A DNA stretch of 64,000 bases from positions 2,542,001 to 2,606,000 of the forward strand of contig NZ_CP016364.1 of the NCBI RefSeq assembly GCF_001888185.1, in the 5' to 3' direction. Positions 8,693 through 16,964 of this stretch are shown here, one piece after another. The DNA is from Phaeobacter porticola. Lineage in GTDB: Bacteria > Pseudomonadota > Alphaproteobacteria > Rhodobacterales > Rhodobacteraceae. Each line of letters starts with the position of its first letter. Position 1 is the stretch's first letter. The notes beneath the pieces are model-generated. The model was not told where the DNA came from and did not search any database. It saw only the letters and a program-made list of their open reading frames with translations. The position numbers and the translations under genes are program-made.

Positions 8693-9936
8693 TCCGGACG
8701 TGGTTGCCCCTTGTCCCGTGGTTCCAGCAAGGCTGCGCGTTGGCGCTTCTGCTTGGGCTGTTTGTGATGCATCCCCCGCAAGCCCGCGCCCAGAGTGCGG
8801 GGGCCGCGCCGATACAGATCTCACCCGCGACATGCTCGCAGCCATCAACGGGGCTGGATTGGGCTGAAATAGCAGCGCGCCGCAGTCTGATGCCGCAACT
8901 GGGTCTGCCACCGCTAAGGCATCCCAAAGACAACCCGCCATCCGCCGCCCGGATCGCCTTAGGGCGGCAGATCTTTTTTGACCGCGCGCTGTCGATCAAC
9001 AACACTATGTCTTGCGCCATGTGTCACGTGCCGGAACAAGGATTTGCCAATTGGGAACTGGCGACTTCGGTTGGGGTGGAGGGGCGCAGCGTCAAACGCA
9101 ATGCCCCCAGCCTAATTAACGTAGGCCTGCTTAAGCCGCTGTTTCATGATGGTCGCGACACAGCACTTGAGACGCAATTCATCGGCCCACTGACCGCTCG
9201 AAATGAGATGGCCAATCCCTCTGCCGGGCGTGTGGTCGCCTACCTCAACCAACACCCGGATTACGTAATCGCCTTTGAGACAGCGTTCAATGCCGGTGCA
9301 TCGCTTGATCGTATCGGCATGGCCCTTGGCGCCTATCAACGCTCGTTAACACTGGGCAACAGCCCATTTGATCGCTGGTACTATGGCGACGACAAGACGG
9401 CGATTAATGAGAGCGCCAAGCGCGGCTTCGATCTGTTCCGCACCAAGGCTGGCTGTGCCTCCTGTCACACATTTGGTGCGGATCACGCGCTGTTCACTGA
9501 CGAGGAGTTTCACGACACAGGTTATGGCCAGATGCGCGAGATGGCCCGACAGTCTCCGCCAGAAACACTACCTGTTCAGGTAGCGCCCGGCGTTGTTCAT
9601 CAGGTCGATTTCGCGCTCGTTCGCACGGTCAGTGCCCCGCGAGAAGCCGATCTTGGGCGCTATGAGGTCACAGAAGACACGGCCGACCGCTGGCGGTTTC
9701 GCACCCCAACCCTGCGCAACCTTGCTGTGACACCACCCTATATGCACGACGGGAGCTTTGGAACGTTGGACGAGGTGGTCGACTTCTACAATCACGGCGG
9801 ACCGGAACTGCCCGGACAAGATGCGCGCATCCGTCCCTTGTATCTTTCAACAGCAGAGAAGACCGATCTTGTTGCATTTCTGATGTCGCTGACCTCATCA
9901 GAACTTGGGTGCCTTGTTGCGGAAGCGCGGCAATAG
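8689..9936 (+). CDS. Diheme cytochrome c peroxidase / MauG-like protein
   Basis: A 415-residue protein from a GTG start that overlaps the sco stop. An N-terminal signal peptide is visible (hydrophobic residues about 12-28, ending ARAQ). There are two c-type heme motifs, CAMCH at 109-113 and CASCH at 256-260. Family segments NAPSLINVGL, LFHDGRD and FRTPTLRNLAVTPPYMHDGSFGTLDEVVDFYNHGG match bacterial diheme peroxidases and MauG. MauG enzymes carry out oxidative maturation of quinone or Cys-based cofactors in periplasmic enzymes, and mauG homologues are known neighbours of mtoX. It probably matures MtoX or removes the hydrogen peroxide it makes; which of these applies cannot be told from sequence. 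Confidence 0.9.
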   Translation: MIRTWLPLVPWFQQGCALALLLGLFVMHPPQARAQSAGAAPIQISPATCSQPSTGLDWAEIAARRSLMPQLGLPPLRHPKDNPPSAARIALGRQIFFDRALSINNTMSCAMCHVPEQGFANWELATSVGVEGRSVKRNAPSLINVGLLKPLFHDGRDTALETQFIGPLTARNEMANPSAGRVVAYLNQHPDYVIAFETAFNAGASLDRIGMALGAYQRSLTLGNSPFDRWYYGDDKTAINESAKRGFDLFRTKAGCASCHTFGADHALFTDEEFHDTGYGQMREMARQSPPETLPVQVAPGVVHQVDFALVRTVSAPREADLGRYEVTEDTADRWRFRTPTLRNLAVTPPYMHDGSFGTLDEVVDFYNHGGPELPGQDARIRPLYLSTAEKTDLVAFLMSLTSSELGCLVAEARQ

Positions 9937-10049
9937 GGACCCATGCCGAGATTCAGATAAGCATACCAGCGGGACAAATGAGAACACAGATCCGCCATCT
10001 GTGTCACGCGGGCATCGATGCAAGACCAAGGCTTGGGTAATCTGTCCCG

Positions 10050-11009
10050 ATGAGCGATGTCATCTCTGATCTTCTGAACATGATGCGCGTGCGTGGCACC
10101 GCCAATATCTGCAAAAACATCAGACCGCCTTGGGGGATGCAGGTGGATCAGGCTGGCAATCTCAGCCGCTCTCACCTGATCCTCTCAGGCTCCACCTGGA
10201 TTGAGCTGACCGATACCCAGACCCGCGCCCAGTTGCAGGCTGGGGATTTCGTGTTGGTTCTGAACGGTCGCGCGCATTTGCTGACTGACCGGCCCAGCGG
10301 CACGCCCCCGACCCGGCATGCGATCCTCGCGCTCAACATTCCACCATCATTTGAAAGCGCAGCAACGGGTCAGCACCAAACTCAACTGCTCTGTGGGTAC
10401 TTTCAGATCACACAGAGCGCCCCTCCTGCCCTGACAGACCGCCTGCGAGATTTGCTGATCATGCGGCGCGGCAGCGACACCGAAGCCGCACGCACAAGGC
10501 TGACCATTGAGATGCTCACCCAAGAACTGAATCTCGCCAAGCCATTTACGCTTGCCATCCTTGATCGGCTTACCGAAACCCTGAGTTTTTGTGCCATGCG
10601 GCACTGGCTGCGCAGTGCTATGGCCCCAGGTGAAGCACTACATGCGCTGGCCGATACCAAGCTGCAAACGGCGCTGATTGCGTTCCATGCTGATCCTGTC
10701 GCGGCCTGGACGGTTGCAGAGCAGGCCCGTGTCAGCGGTCAATCCCGCACCGCCTTTGCCACGCACTTCAAGGCGGCAACCGGACTAAGCCCGATCGCCT
10801 ATGTGTCGCGCTGGCGGATTGAGATGGCACGCCGTCTGCTTGCCGACAGTGACGGTCGCTGGATCAAATTGCCGAACACGCTGGCTATGGTGACACCAAC
10901 GCCTTTAGTCGGGCCTCCAAGCGGGCACCAGGATCCGCGCCCGGTAGCTTTCGTCGCAGGCCACGCAGCTGACCGCCTCACTCCAGGTGGTAGCCGCGAA
11001 ACTCTTTGA
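10050..11009 (+). CDS. AraC-family regulator with frameshifted C terminus
   Basis: A cupin-type sensor (residues about 10-170) is followed by an AraC DNA-binding domain. The first HTH (WTVAEQARVSGQSRTAFATHFKAATGLSPIAYVSRWRIEMARRLLA) is intact. After LLADSDGR near 10851 the listed frame becomes non-conserved, but the alternative frame starting at 10856 reads SLDQIAEHAGYGDTNAFSRA and continues SKRAPGSAPGSFRR to a TGA at 10970-10972. That is the missing second HTH. A single-base loss around 10850-10856 therefore breaks the gene; the restored product would end at 10972, just before the convergent Lrp gene. It may have regulated the mto operon upstream. Either a real mutation or a sequencing error is possible. 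Confidence 0.8.
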   Translation: MSDVISDLLNMMRVRGTANICKNIRPPWGMQVDQAGNLSRSHLILSGSTWIELTDTQTRAQLQAGDFVLVLNGRAHLLTDRPSGTPPTRHAILALNIPPSFESAATGQHQTQLLCGYFQITQSAPPALTDRLRDLLIMRRGSDTEAARTRLTIEMLTQELNLAKPFTLAILDRLTETLSFCAMRHWLRSAMAPGEALHALADTKLQTALIAFHADPVAAWTVAEQARVSGQSRTAFATHFKAATGLSPIAYVSRWRIEMARRLLADSDGRWIKLPNTLAMVTPTPLVGPPSGHQDPRPVAFVAGHAADRLTPGGSRETL

Positions 11010-11433
11010 CCGTGGACACTGCCAACAGCGTTTTCATCTGCGCAACCGACGGGATTTCCGACAGCCGGTTGCGATAGAGGTTCTCATAGGTTTCGGTGTT
11101 GCTGGCGGCCACCCGCATCAGGTAGTCGAACTCTCCCGAAATCAGATGACATTCCAGCACTTCGGGCATATGAGCGATCGCAGTTTCAAAGGCATGAATG
11201 CTCTCTCTTTGCTGGCTGACCAACTTAATCTCGATAAAGATTTGTAGCTCGAGCCCCACCTTCTTGCGATTAAGCCGTGCGGCATATCCTTCAATCATAC
11301 CGTTGGCCTCCATCATCTTGACACGCCGATGACAGGCAGACAAAGACAGACCTACTTTTTCTGATAGGCGGGCCATTGATATCTGGCCGTTCTGTTGGAG
11401 GGCGGAAAGAATTCGAGAATCCAGAACGTCCAT
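10978..11433 (-). CDS. Lrp/AsnC-family transcriptional regulator
   Basis: A 151-residue regulator. The N-terminal HTH is LDSRILSALQQNGQISMARLSEKVGLSLSACHRRVKMME. The C-terminal RAM/AsnC effector domain contains EVLECHLISGEFDYLMRVAASNTETYENLYRNRL, the usual ligand-binding and oligomerisation fold. I start at 11433 (MDVLDSRIL) because family members begin a few residues before this helix; the frame to 11496 is non-conserved. It is divergent from uspA and the amino-acid symporter, which suggests amino-acid-responsive control of that transporter. Confidence 0.87.
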   Translation of the reverse strand: MDVLDSRILSALQQNGQISMARLSEKVGLSLSACHRRVKMMEANGMIEGYAARLNRKKVGLELQIFIEIKLVSQQRESIHAFETAIAHMPEVLECHLISGEFDYLMRVAASNTETYENLYRNRLSEIPSVAQMKTLLAVSTVKEFRGYHLE

Positions 11434-11434
11434 C

Positions 11435-11516
11435 GGAAATTTTCCTAGTTGATATTCGCAATACGCACATTTTTCCGAAATTTTCCCAAAACACAAGGAA
11501 ATCGAGAACCTTTCCT
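11435..11516. promoter_or_regulatory. AT-rich repeated dyads in the lrp-uspA intergenic region
   Basis: GGAAATTTTCC at 11435-11445 overlaps the lrp translation start. The near-identical CGAAATTTTCC at 11476-11486 is 41 bases away, about four helical turns. An inverted pair AGGAAA ... TTTCCT follows at about 11496-11516. Repeated phased AT-rich dyads are what Lrp-type regulators bind, so autoregulation plus control of the divergent uspA/symporter unit is likely (inference). Confidence 0.45.
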
Positions 11517-11579
11517 ATCAACAACGTCATAAAATTGAGACACTTCGTCACAGGGATGACGTAAACAAGGGAGGGGCAG

Positions 11580-12014
11580 ATGGCCTCAAAAATCGTAGTT
11601 GGCTACGACGGCAGCACGAGCGCACGGACCGCGCTCAACTTTGCGCTGGACGTGGCGAAGGCACAGGGCGGCAGCATTGTTGTCGCGCATGTCTTGGAAT
11701 GGTCTCCGTATTCTTTTCTATCCGCAGCGGAGCTGGCAGAGCGCCACAAGCGCCGCACGGAAGAGCTGGAGCGCGCCGAAACAGCCCTGATCCAGCCTCT
11801 GCTTAAGGCTCTTGAAACCAGCGGCGTCAGCGTCACGGCTTCGGTAAAATACGGCAATATCGCCGAGGTGTTGGTGGCAATTGCAAAGTCCGAAGGTGCC
11901 AATCACATCGTCATAGGTCGCACCGGCCATTCCGCGCTGTCGTCGCGGTTGTTTGGCTCGGTTGCGGGCAACCTTGCGCAGGCTGCGCCGGTTCCGGTCA
12001 CCATTGTCCCATAA
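11580..12014 (+). CDS. Universal stress protein (UspA family)
   Basis: A 144-residue single Usp domain. VVGYDGSTSARTALNFAL is the N-terminal nucleotide-contact strand, and IVIGRTGHSALSSRLFGSVAGNLAQ carries the Gx2Gx9G(S/T) ATP-binding pattern. The protein ends VPVTIVP, as in the family. A GGGAGGGG ribosome site precedes the ATG. It lies 19 bases upstream of the AGCS symporter and is probably co-transcribed with it, so it may be an accessory to the transporter, a pattern often seen for Usp genes beside transporters. Confidence 0.88.
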   Translation: MASKIVVGYDGSTSARTALNFALDVAKAQGGSIVVAHVLEWSPYSFLSAAELAERHKRRTEELERAETALIQPLLKALETSGVSVTASVKYGNIAEVLVAIAKSEGANHIVIGRTGHSALSSRLFGSVAGNLAQAAPVPVTIVP

Positions 12015-12033
12015 CTGATCAACAGGGGTCATC

Positions 12034-13578
12034 ATGAACATTTTTTCCAAAGCGGCAGCGCTGGCCGTCCCCGGCGTCCTAGGGCTGTCGGGTCCGCTCA
12101 TGGCGCAGACCATCGACCAGCAGGTCAATGATCTGTTTGCCAGCTCGACAGGCTGGTTCGTCAATTTCATCTTTAGTCCGTTTCCCGGCACCAGCTTTCC
12201 CTGGATCGTCGCCTGGCTGGTGGTCGCCGCGACAATTTTCACCGTCTATTTCGGACTGATACAATTCCGGGCCTTCCCGCACTCGATCTCGTTGGTCAAG
12301 GGTGACTATTCCGACCCGAATGATGCGGGCGAGGTCAGCCATTTTCAGGCACTTGCGACCGCCCTGTCTGGCACCGTTGGCCTTGGTAATATTGCAGGTG
12401 TTGCAGTTGCAGTCGGCATTGGTGGTCCGGGTGCAACTTTCTGGATGATCCTCGCTGGTCTGATGGGCATGGCCTCGAAATTCACAGAATGTACGCTGGG
12501 GGTGAAATACCGCAACGAATATGCTGATGGCACCGTCTCGGGTGGTCCGATGTACTACATGACCAAAGGGTTTACCGAACGCGGTCTGCCGGGCGGTAAA
12601 TTCATGGCGGTCCTGTTCTCGATTTTCTGTATCCTCGGCGCCTTTGGCGGCGGCAACATGTTCCAGGCCAATCAGGCACATGCGCAGCTGACAAATGTTC
12701 TCGGCGATTATCCCGGTTGGATCACCGGCGTCATCTTTGCCGGTGTGGTTTTTGCCGTGATCATCGGTGGCCTGAAATCCATCGCCAGTGTCACCGAAAA
12801 GGTGGTGCCGTTCATGGGTGTCCTCTATGTGCTGACCGCACTTGTGATCATCTTGCTGAACTTTGACAAAATCGGCTGGGCCTTTGGCCAGATCTTCGAC
12901 GGGGCCTTTACCGGTCTCGGCGTTGCAGGCGGCATGGTCGGGGCCCTGATTCAAGGCTTCAAGCGCGCGGCCTTCTCCAACGAGGCGGGCGTTGGCTCGG
13001 CCGCAATCGCACACTCAGCGGTGCGGACGAAAGAGCCGATCACCGAAGGTTTCGTGTCACTGCTGGAACCTTTCATCGATACCGTGGTTATCTGTACGAT
13101 GACAGCGCTGGTGATCATCATCACAGGTCAGCTGGTCAGCGATCCTGAAACCGGTCTCTATGTGCTGAACGAAGCGGGCAGCGCCATCCAGACCGTCGAT
13201 GGAAACTCCGGCGTGGCGCTGACCTCTGCGGCGTTCTCCTCCTCATTTGGCTGGTTCAAATACATCCTGGCCATTGCGGTGATCCTGTTTGCTTTCTCGA
13301 CGATGATCAGCTGGTCCTATTATGGCCTCAAGGCCTGGACCTTCCTGTTTGGTGAAGGCAAGACCACTGAACTGGTGTTCAAAGTGATCTTCTGCCTGTT
13401 TGTCATCATCGGTGCCGCAGCCAGCCTGGGTCCGGTCATCGACTTCTCCGACGCAGCGATCTTTGCCATGGCAGTGGTCAATATCGTGGCACTCTACTTC
13501 CTGATGCCCATCGTCAAAGGCGAGCTAAACAGCTACATGGCGCGCCTGAAAACCGGCGAAATCAAAAAATACCAGTAA
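12034..13578 (+). CDS. Alanine/glycine:cation symporter (AGCS family)
   Basis: A 514-residue polytopic inner-membrane protein. The family signature SGTVGLGNIAGVAVAVGIGG lies at residues 112-131 and GGPGATFWM at 130-138, followed by FTECTLGVKYR and SGGPMYYM. The C-terminal FSTMISWSYYGLKAW is also typical. A hydrophobic segment near the N terminus (about 7-24) may be a cleavable leader, since it is followed by AQTIDQQVNDLF. These transporters import alanine or glycine with Na+ or H+. Control by the divergent Lrp regulator is likely. Confidence 0.9.
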   Translation: MNIFSKAAALAVPGVLGLSGPLMAQTIDQQVNDLFASSTGWFVNFIFSPFPGTSFPWIVAWLVVAATIFTVYFGLIQFRAFPHSISLVKGDYSDPNDAGEVSHFQALATALSGTVGLGNIAGVAVAVGIGGPGATFWMILAGLMGMASKFTECTLGVKYRNEYADGTVSGGPMYYMTKGFTERGLPGGKFMAVLFSIFCILGAFGGGNMFQANQAHAQLTNVLGDYPGWITGVIFAGVVFAVIIGGLKSIASVTEKVVPFMGVLYVLTALVIILLNFDKIGWAFGQIFDGAFTGLGVAGGMVGALIQGFKRAAFSNEAGVGSAAIAHSAVRTKEPITEGFVSLLEPFIDTVVICTMTALVIIITGQLVSDPETGLYVLNEAGSAIQTVDGNSGVALTSAAFSSSFGWFKYILAIAVILFAFSTMISWSYYGLKAWTFLFGEGKTTELVFKVIFCLFVIIGAAASLGPVIDFSDAAIFAMAVVNIVALYFLMPIVKGELNSYMARLKTGEIKKYQ

Positions 13579-13585
13579 CGAAATC

Positions 13586-13612
13586 GACCCGGCTGCGAAT
13601 AGTGGCCGGGTC
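13586..13612. terminator. Hairpin between convergent symporter and RTX genes
   Basis: GACCCGGC at 13586-13593 pairs with GCCGGGTC at 13605-13612. It sits directly after the symporter stop and before the end of the convergent RTX gene. There is no good T-run on the plus strand, so it may work as a hairpin barrier for either direction. Confidence 0.6.
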
Positions 13613-13631
13613 CTCCTCCCCTGTTGGGGTC

Positions 13632-15989
13632 TTACCTGATATTGCCACGTCCTGAGGACAACAGCACACGTGCCTCGTGGCTGCGCAGGGATCGCCGCGC
13701 CGTTGGGAAGGCGCGCCCCATGCTCTCCAGCTCCGGGAACAGATGGCACAACTCGGACCTCTGGGCCGCATCCATACCCGACAGCGTCAAATCGCCAGGC
13801 TGAAAGCTCTCGCTCCAGGCCCCGTCCACACAGACAATTTCATGCTGATCAAACAGCAGATGGATGTAAGTTACATCCATCGTCCGTGCGCGGCGGATAT
13901 CGCGATCATTGAGCAGATGCACCGCCGCCACCAACACCTCGTTTGACCCGAACAGCAATTCGGCGCGGCTTCCGGTCAGCATCATCCGGTGCTGCGGTGA
14001 CACCATAAGATCCCGGTTCGGCACAAGTTCGCCACCATCAGAACCCAGTGCGCCTGCTTCGATGAGGATGGGCTGGAACTGCGGGCGCCGTGCCAGATCA
14101 GCATTGGTTACAATCCGGCGCGCGGTCCAGCGCAAGGTCTGCGGTCCGCCATCGCGCGTCACCACCCGGTCGCCCACTTCAAGCGCTTCCACCGGCACCG
14201 CACCGCCGGGAGTCAAAACAAGGCTGCCCGGTGTAAAACAGGGAATGACTTCTTCGATATCGGAGAACGTCAGCCTGCTGACAAAGTCCCCCTGGTCATT
14301 TCGGACCTCAACCCGTCCGTCTTCCCGGTCGGCGCTGGTGTAGATCACACGCGTGCCGCCCAGCGCGCGCAGCTCACTGATATCTAGGCGATCATAGTCA
14401 TCGCCACCTTCGCCGCCATCAACGACGTCTCCGGCCCCACCAACAAACAAATCCCGATCGTCGTCACCGTAGAGGCTGTCAGCGCCGGTTCCGCCGATCA
14501 GCGTATCAGCCCCGCTCCCACCTTCGATGACATCATCTTCGCTGCCGCCATCAAGCGAGTCATCACCCGCGCCCCCACTCAGCCGGTCATATCCCTCGCC
14601 CCCCAGCAGCGTGTCATTTCCAACGCCGCTGTTCATCACATCGTCGCCGCGACCGCCTTCCCCGTAGAAGGATGATCCGGCGGAGCTCCCGTCCAGAAAA
14701 TCATTGCCATCGTCGAGGAAAATGCGATCGGAATCCTCATAGACGCCGATGAAGGCCAGATCGTCACCGTCGCCGCCGTGGATCTCATCATTGCCCTGGC
14801 TGCCCGCCAGAATATCGTTCCCGGCGCCGCCCCAGACGGTATCCGTTCCCATGCTGCCGATCAGCGTATCGTTGCCGCCTTCGCCATAGATCAGGTCATC
14901 CTGATCACGGCCGAAGACATGATCGTCCCCCTCACCGGCATAAATCAGGTCATTGCCATATAGCCCTTCGAGCCGATCATTGCCGTCGCCTCCATAGAGC
15001 GTGTCGTCGCCGTAGCCTGCGGTAATGGTATCGTCGCCATCGCCACCCAAGAGAAGGTCGTTATCGTCGCCACTGCTTAGTGAGTCATTACCTGCGCCAC
15101 CTTCCAGCGTGTCGCGTCCTGCGCCGCCCTCAAGCGTGTCGCCGTCAATTCCGCCTTGCAGCAGGTCATTGCCAGCCCCGCCTTGCAGCAGATCACGCCC
15201 GCCACCGCCGGAGAGCGTGTCGTTGCCCGCGCCACCTTCGACGGAATCATCGCCTGTACCAGCATCAACGAAGTCGTCCCCCTCACCGGCGAGAACCGTA
15301 TCGTTGCCGCCCCCGGCCACGATCACATCATCCTGAGAGCCGTCAGCTGCATCCCCGCTGTCGACACGATCCCCTTCGGGGTCGCCCAGATAATCGATAT
15401 CGATCCGCTCGCCTGCATCCGTGCCTTCCACGACATAGTCGAGTGCGGGCGGAATTGAGAAGGTGAAGTCCGAAAGCCCGGCACCACCGGAGATCGACGC
15501 ATCGCTGCCATTGTCAAAAGTCACATCCAGCTGCGAAATCGGCCCGTCAATCGCGACGCCGATATTGGCAGCTGTGCTGCCCTCCCCTTCGATGGAGACC
15601 GTCCCGTCAGCATTGATCGTCACCTGATGGTGGGTCACCCCGGTCAGTCCCGCAATGACCTGTGCCGCAGGGATCAGAACGCCGCTGGCATCCAGAACCC
15701 GCAGGGTGAATTTGTCGTCATGGGAGCTGCCGTTAGAATTCACATGCTGCAGGTCGAACCGAAGATCGCTCACCGGATTGGAGAAACCATAGCTTGCTGT
15801 AATCGGCTCGCTGACACCAAAGGCACCGAAATCGGACACTTGGTAGCCGCTCTGGGAGCTGTCCCAGCTGCCCGGTGTGAAGACCCCGGTCACGATGGTG
15901 GAGTTACCGCCTTCGCTCAGCGTTGTTGAACCGTTCTGCGCAGCACCGTTGGCGCCGGTCAACCAGATCGCATTGTCAAGAGTGGCCAT
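13632..15989 (-). CDS. RTX calcium-binding protein with C-terminal Hint domain
   Basis: A 785-residue secreted-type protein. Residues 1-190 form a beta-rich N-terminal domain (starts MATLDNAIWLTGANGAAQNG) without a Sec signal. Residues about 222-535 are RTX nonapeptide repeats (GGxGxDxLx variants such as GGAGNDTL, GGDGDD), which bind calcium after export. From Cys584 a Hint domain begins (CFTPGSLVLTPGG, VEALEVGDRVVTRDGG, then SPQHRMML with the conserved His). Hint domains can self-cleave, as in inteins and hedgehog proteins. RTX proteins usually leave by type I secretion, but no transporter genes are adjacent. This RTX-Hint architecture is common in Rhodobacteraceae; its role (adhesion or surface layer) is unproven. 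Confidence 0.88.
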   Translation of the reverse strand: MATLDNAIWLTGANGAAQNGSTTLSEGGNSTIVTGVFTPGSWDSSQSGYQVSDFGAFGVSEPITASYGFSNPVSDLRFDLQHVNSNGSSHDDKFTLRVLDASGVLIPAAQVIAGLTGVTHHQVTINADGTVSIEGEGSTAANIGVAIDGPISQLDVTFDNGSDASISGGAGLSDFTFSIPPALDYVVEGTDAGERIDIDYLGDPEGDRVDSGDAADGSQDDVIVAGGGNDTVLAGEGDDFVDAGTGDDSVEGGAGNDTLSGGGGRDLLQGGAGNDLLQGGIDGDTLEGGAGRDTLEGGAGNDSLSSGDDNDLLLGGDGDDTITAGYGDDTLYGGDGNDRLEGLYGNDLIYAGEGDDHVFGRDQDDLIYGEGGNDTLIGSMGTDTVWGGAGNDILAGSQGNDEIHGGDGDDLAFIGVYEDSDRIFLDDGNDFLDGSSAGSSFYGEGGRGDDVMNSGVGNDTLLGGEGYDRLSGGAGDDSLDGGSEDDVIEGGSGADTLIGGTGADSLYGDDDRDLFVGGAGDVVDGGEGGDDYDRLDISELRALGGTRVIYTSADREDGRVEVRNDQGDFVSRLTFSDIEEVIPCFTPGSLVLTPGGAVPVEALEVGDRVVTRDGGPQTLRWTARRIVTNADLARRPQFQPILIEAGALGSDGGELVPNRDLMVSPQHRMMLTGSRAELLFGSNEVLVAAVHLLNDRDIRRARTMDVTYIHLLFDQHEIVCVDGAWSESFQPGDLTLSGMDAAQRSELCHLFPELESMGRAFPTARRSLRSHEARVLLSSGRGNIR
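14384..15326 (-). repeat. RTX nonapeptide-coding repeat tract
   Basis: About 940 bases of degenerate 27-base coding repeats encoding GGxGxDxLx units in the RTX protein, broken by a few less regular stretches. They are coding repeats rather than CRISPR or satellite DNA: units are contiguous, in frame and diverged at the DNA level. Confidence 0.85.
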
Positions 15990-16399
15990 GTCTCATGTCT
16001 ACCTTGTACCTAACACTCACCCCCGCAGTGACAAAGCCTGCGGACACCTCACCGCCGCCCCTTCCAAAGGAGCCGTCTGACATGTTGTGTCGTTCCACGA
16101 CGCAATCAGCCGCTTGGCGCATAGGTCACAACACATCCCTTACGGAACGATTAACCCGCAAAGACGCCCGACGCGGGACCACTCTGGGGTCGACGCAAGT
16201 CCATTTTGCGTTGAGAATGTGGCGAAGGACGCAACCAGCAGCAGCCTCAAAGGTGGCTCGACGGACCTACCCCTCGAATTTACAACGCAAAATCAATAGC
16301 CCTAGCCGCAAAAACCGGACTAAACTGCCACCAGGCAGCGCGCGGGTGCCCGCGTTTGCTGCTCAATAACAAAGTGGTTCGTTAACAGGGACAAGTAGC
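15990..16399. other. Intergenic region between RTX gene and mscL, no gene supported
   Basis: About 410 bases lie between two divergent genes and must hold both promoters. Open frames here (for example 15923-16369 plus) are Arg/Pro/Thr-rich without any family motif, so I do not call them. No RNA gene is visible. Confidence 0.6.
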
Positions 16400-16834
16400 A
16401 TGCTTCAGGAATTCAAAGACTTCATTGCCAAGGGCAATGTGATGGACATGGCCGTCGGCATCATCATCGGCGCAGCCTTTACGGCAATCGTCAAAAGCAT
16501 GGTCAGCGACCTGATCAATCCGATCATCGGTGTCTTTACCGGCGGCGTCGATTTCACCAATTCTTATCTCGTACTGGCGGGCACTGTCCCTGAAGGCGCC
16601 AGCCTCGAGGCGGCACGAGAAGCCGGAGCTGCCGTTTTTGCCCACGGTGCCTTTTTGATGGCCGTCATCAATTTCCTGATCATCGCTTTCGTGGTGTTCA
16701 TGCTCGTGCGCTATGTCAACCGCCTCAAAGACGCGGCCTTCCAGCAGGAAGAAACCGCCCCGGCCGAGGAGGCACCCGCGGGACCAAGCGAGCTGGATGT
16801 CTTGTTGGAAATCCGCGACTCTCTCAAGCGCTGA
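16400..16834 (+). CDS. mscL: Large-conductance mechanosensitive channel MscL
   Basis: A 144-residue inner-membrane channel that opens under membrane tension to release solutes during hypo-osmotic shock. The N-terminal amphipathic helix and TM1 are diagnostic: [42 protein letters not shown] periplasmic loop and TM2 ([24 protein letters not shown]) follow. The C terminus has the usual short helix, here with an acidic EEAPA segment. It is followed on the same strand by an MscS-type channel, so two osmotic safety valves of different conductance sit side by side. Confidence 0.95.
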   Translation: MLQEFKDFIAKGNVMDMAVGIIIGAAFTAIVKSMVSDLINPIIGVFTGGVDFTNSYLVLAGTVPEGASLEAAREAGAAVFAHGAFLMAVINFLIIAFVVFMLVRYVNRLKDAAFQQEETAPAEEAPAGPSELDVLLEIRDSLKR

Positions 16835-16896
16835 TCTGACTTCAAAAAGGTCTCGGGTTCCACTCATCACGCAGCTGGATTAAGCCCCGTAGCCAG

Positions 16897-16921
16897 CCCC
16901 AGCGACACCTTGTCACTGGGG
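16897..16921 (+). terminator. Hairpin downstream of mscL
   Basis: CCCCAG-C-GACA (from 16897) pairs with TGTC-A-CTGGGG (to 16921) with one mismatch. There is no T-run, so it may be a weak terminator or a transcript stabiliser between the two channel genes. Confidence 0.4.
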
Positions 16922-16964
16922 CGTCATCAATGATGCGTGACACTTACAAGGATTAATCGAGATC

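Noticed and set aside
12079-13014. Long minus-strand frame opposite the AGCS symporter
   Set aside because: Composition is Asp/Gln/His/Gly-rich low-complexity typical of antisense to membrane protein codons; no family pattern, and the plus frame is clearly the real gene.
14384-15326. Periodic repeats considered as a CRISPR array or satellite
   Set aside because: The period is 27 bases without spacers, units diverge and stay in frame, encoding RTX GGxGxDxLx repeats.
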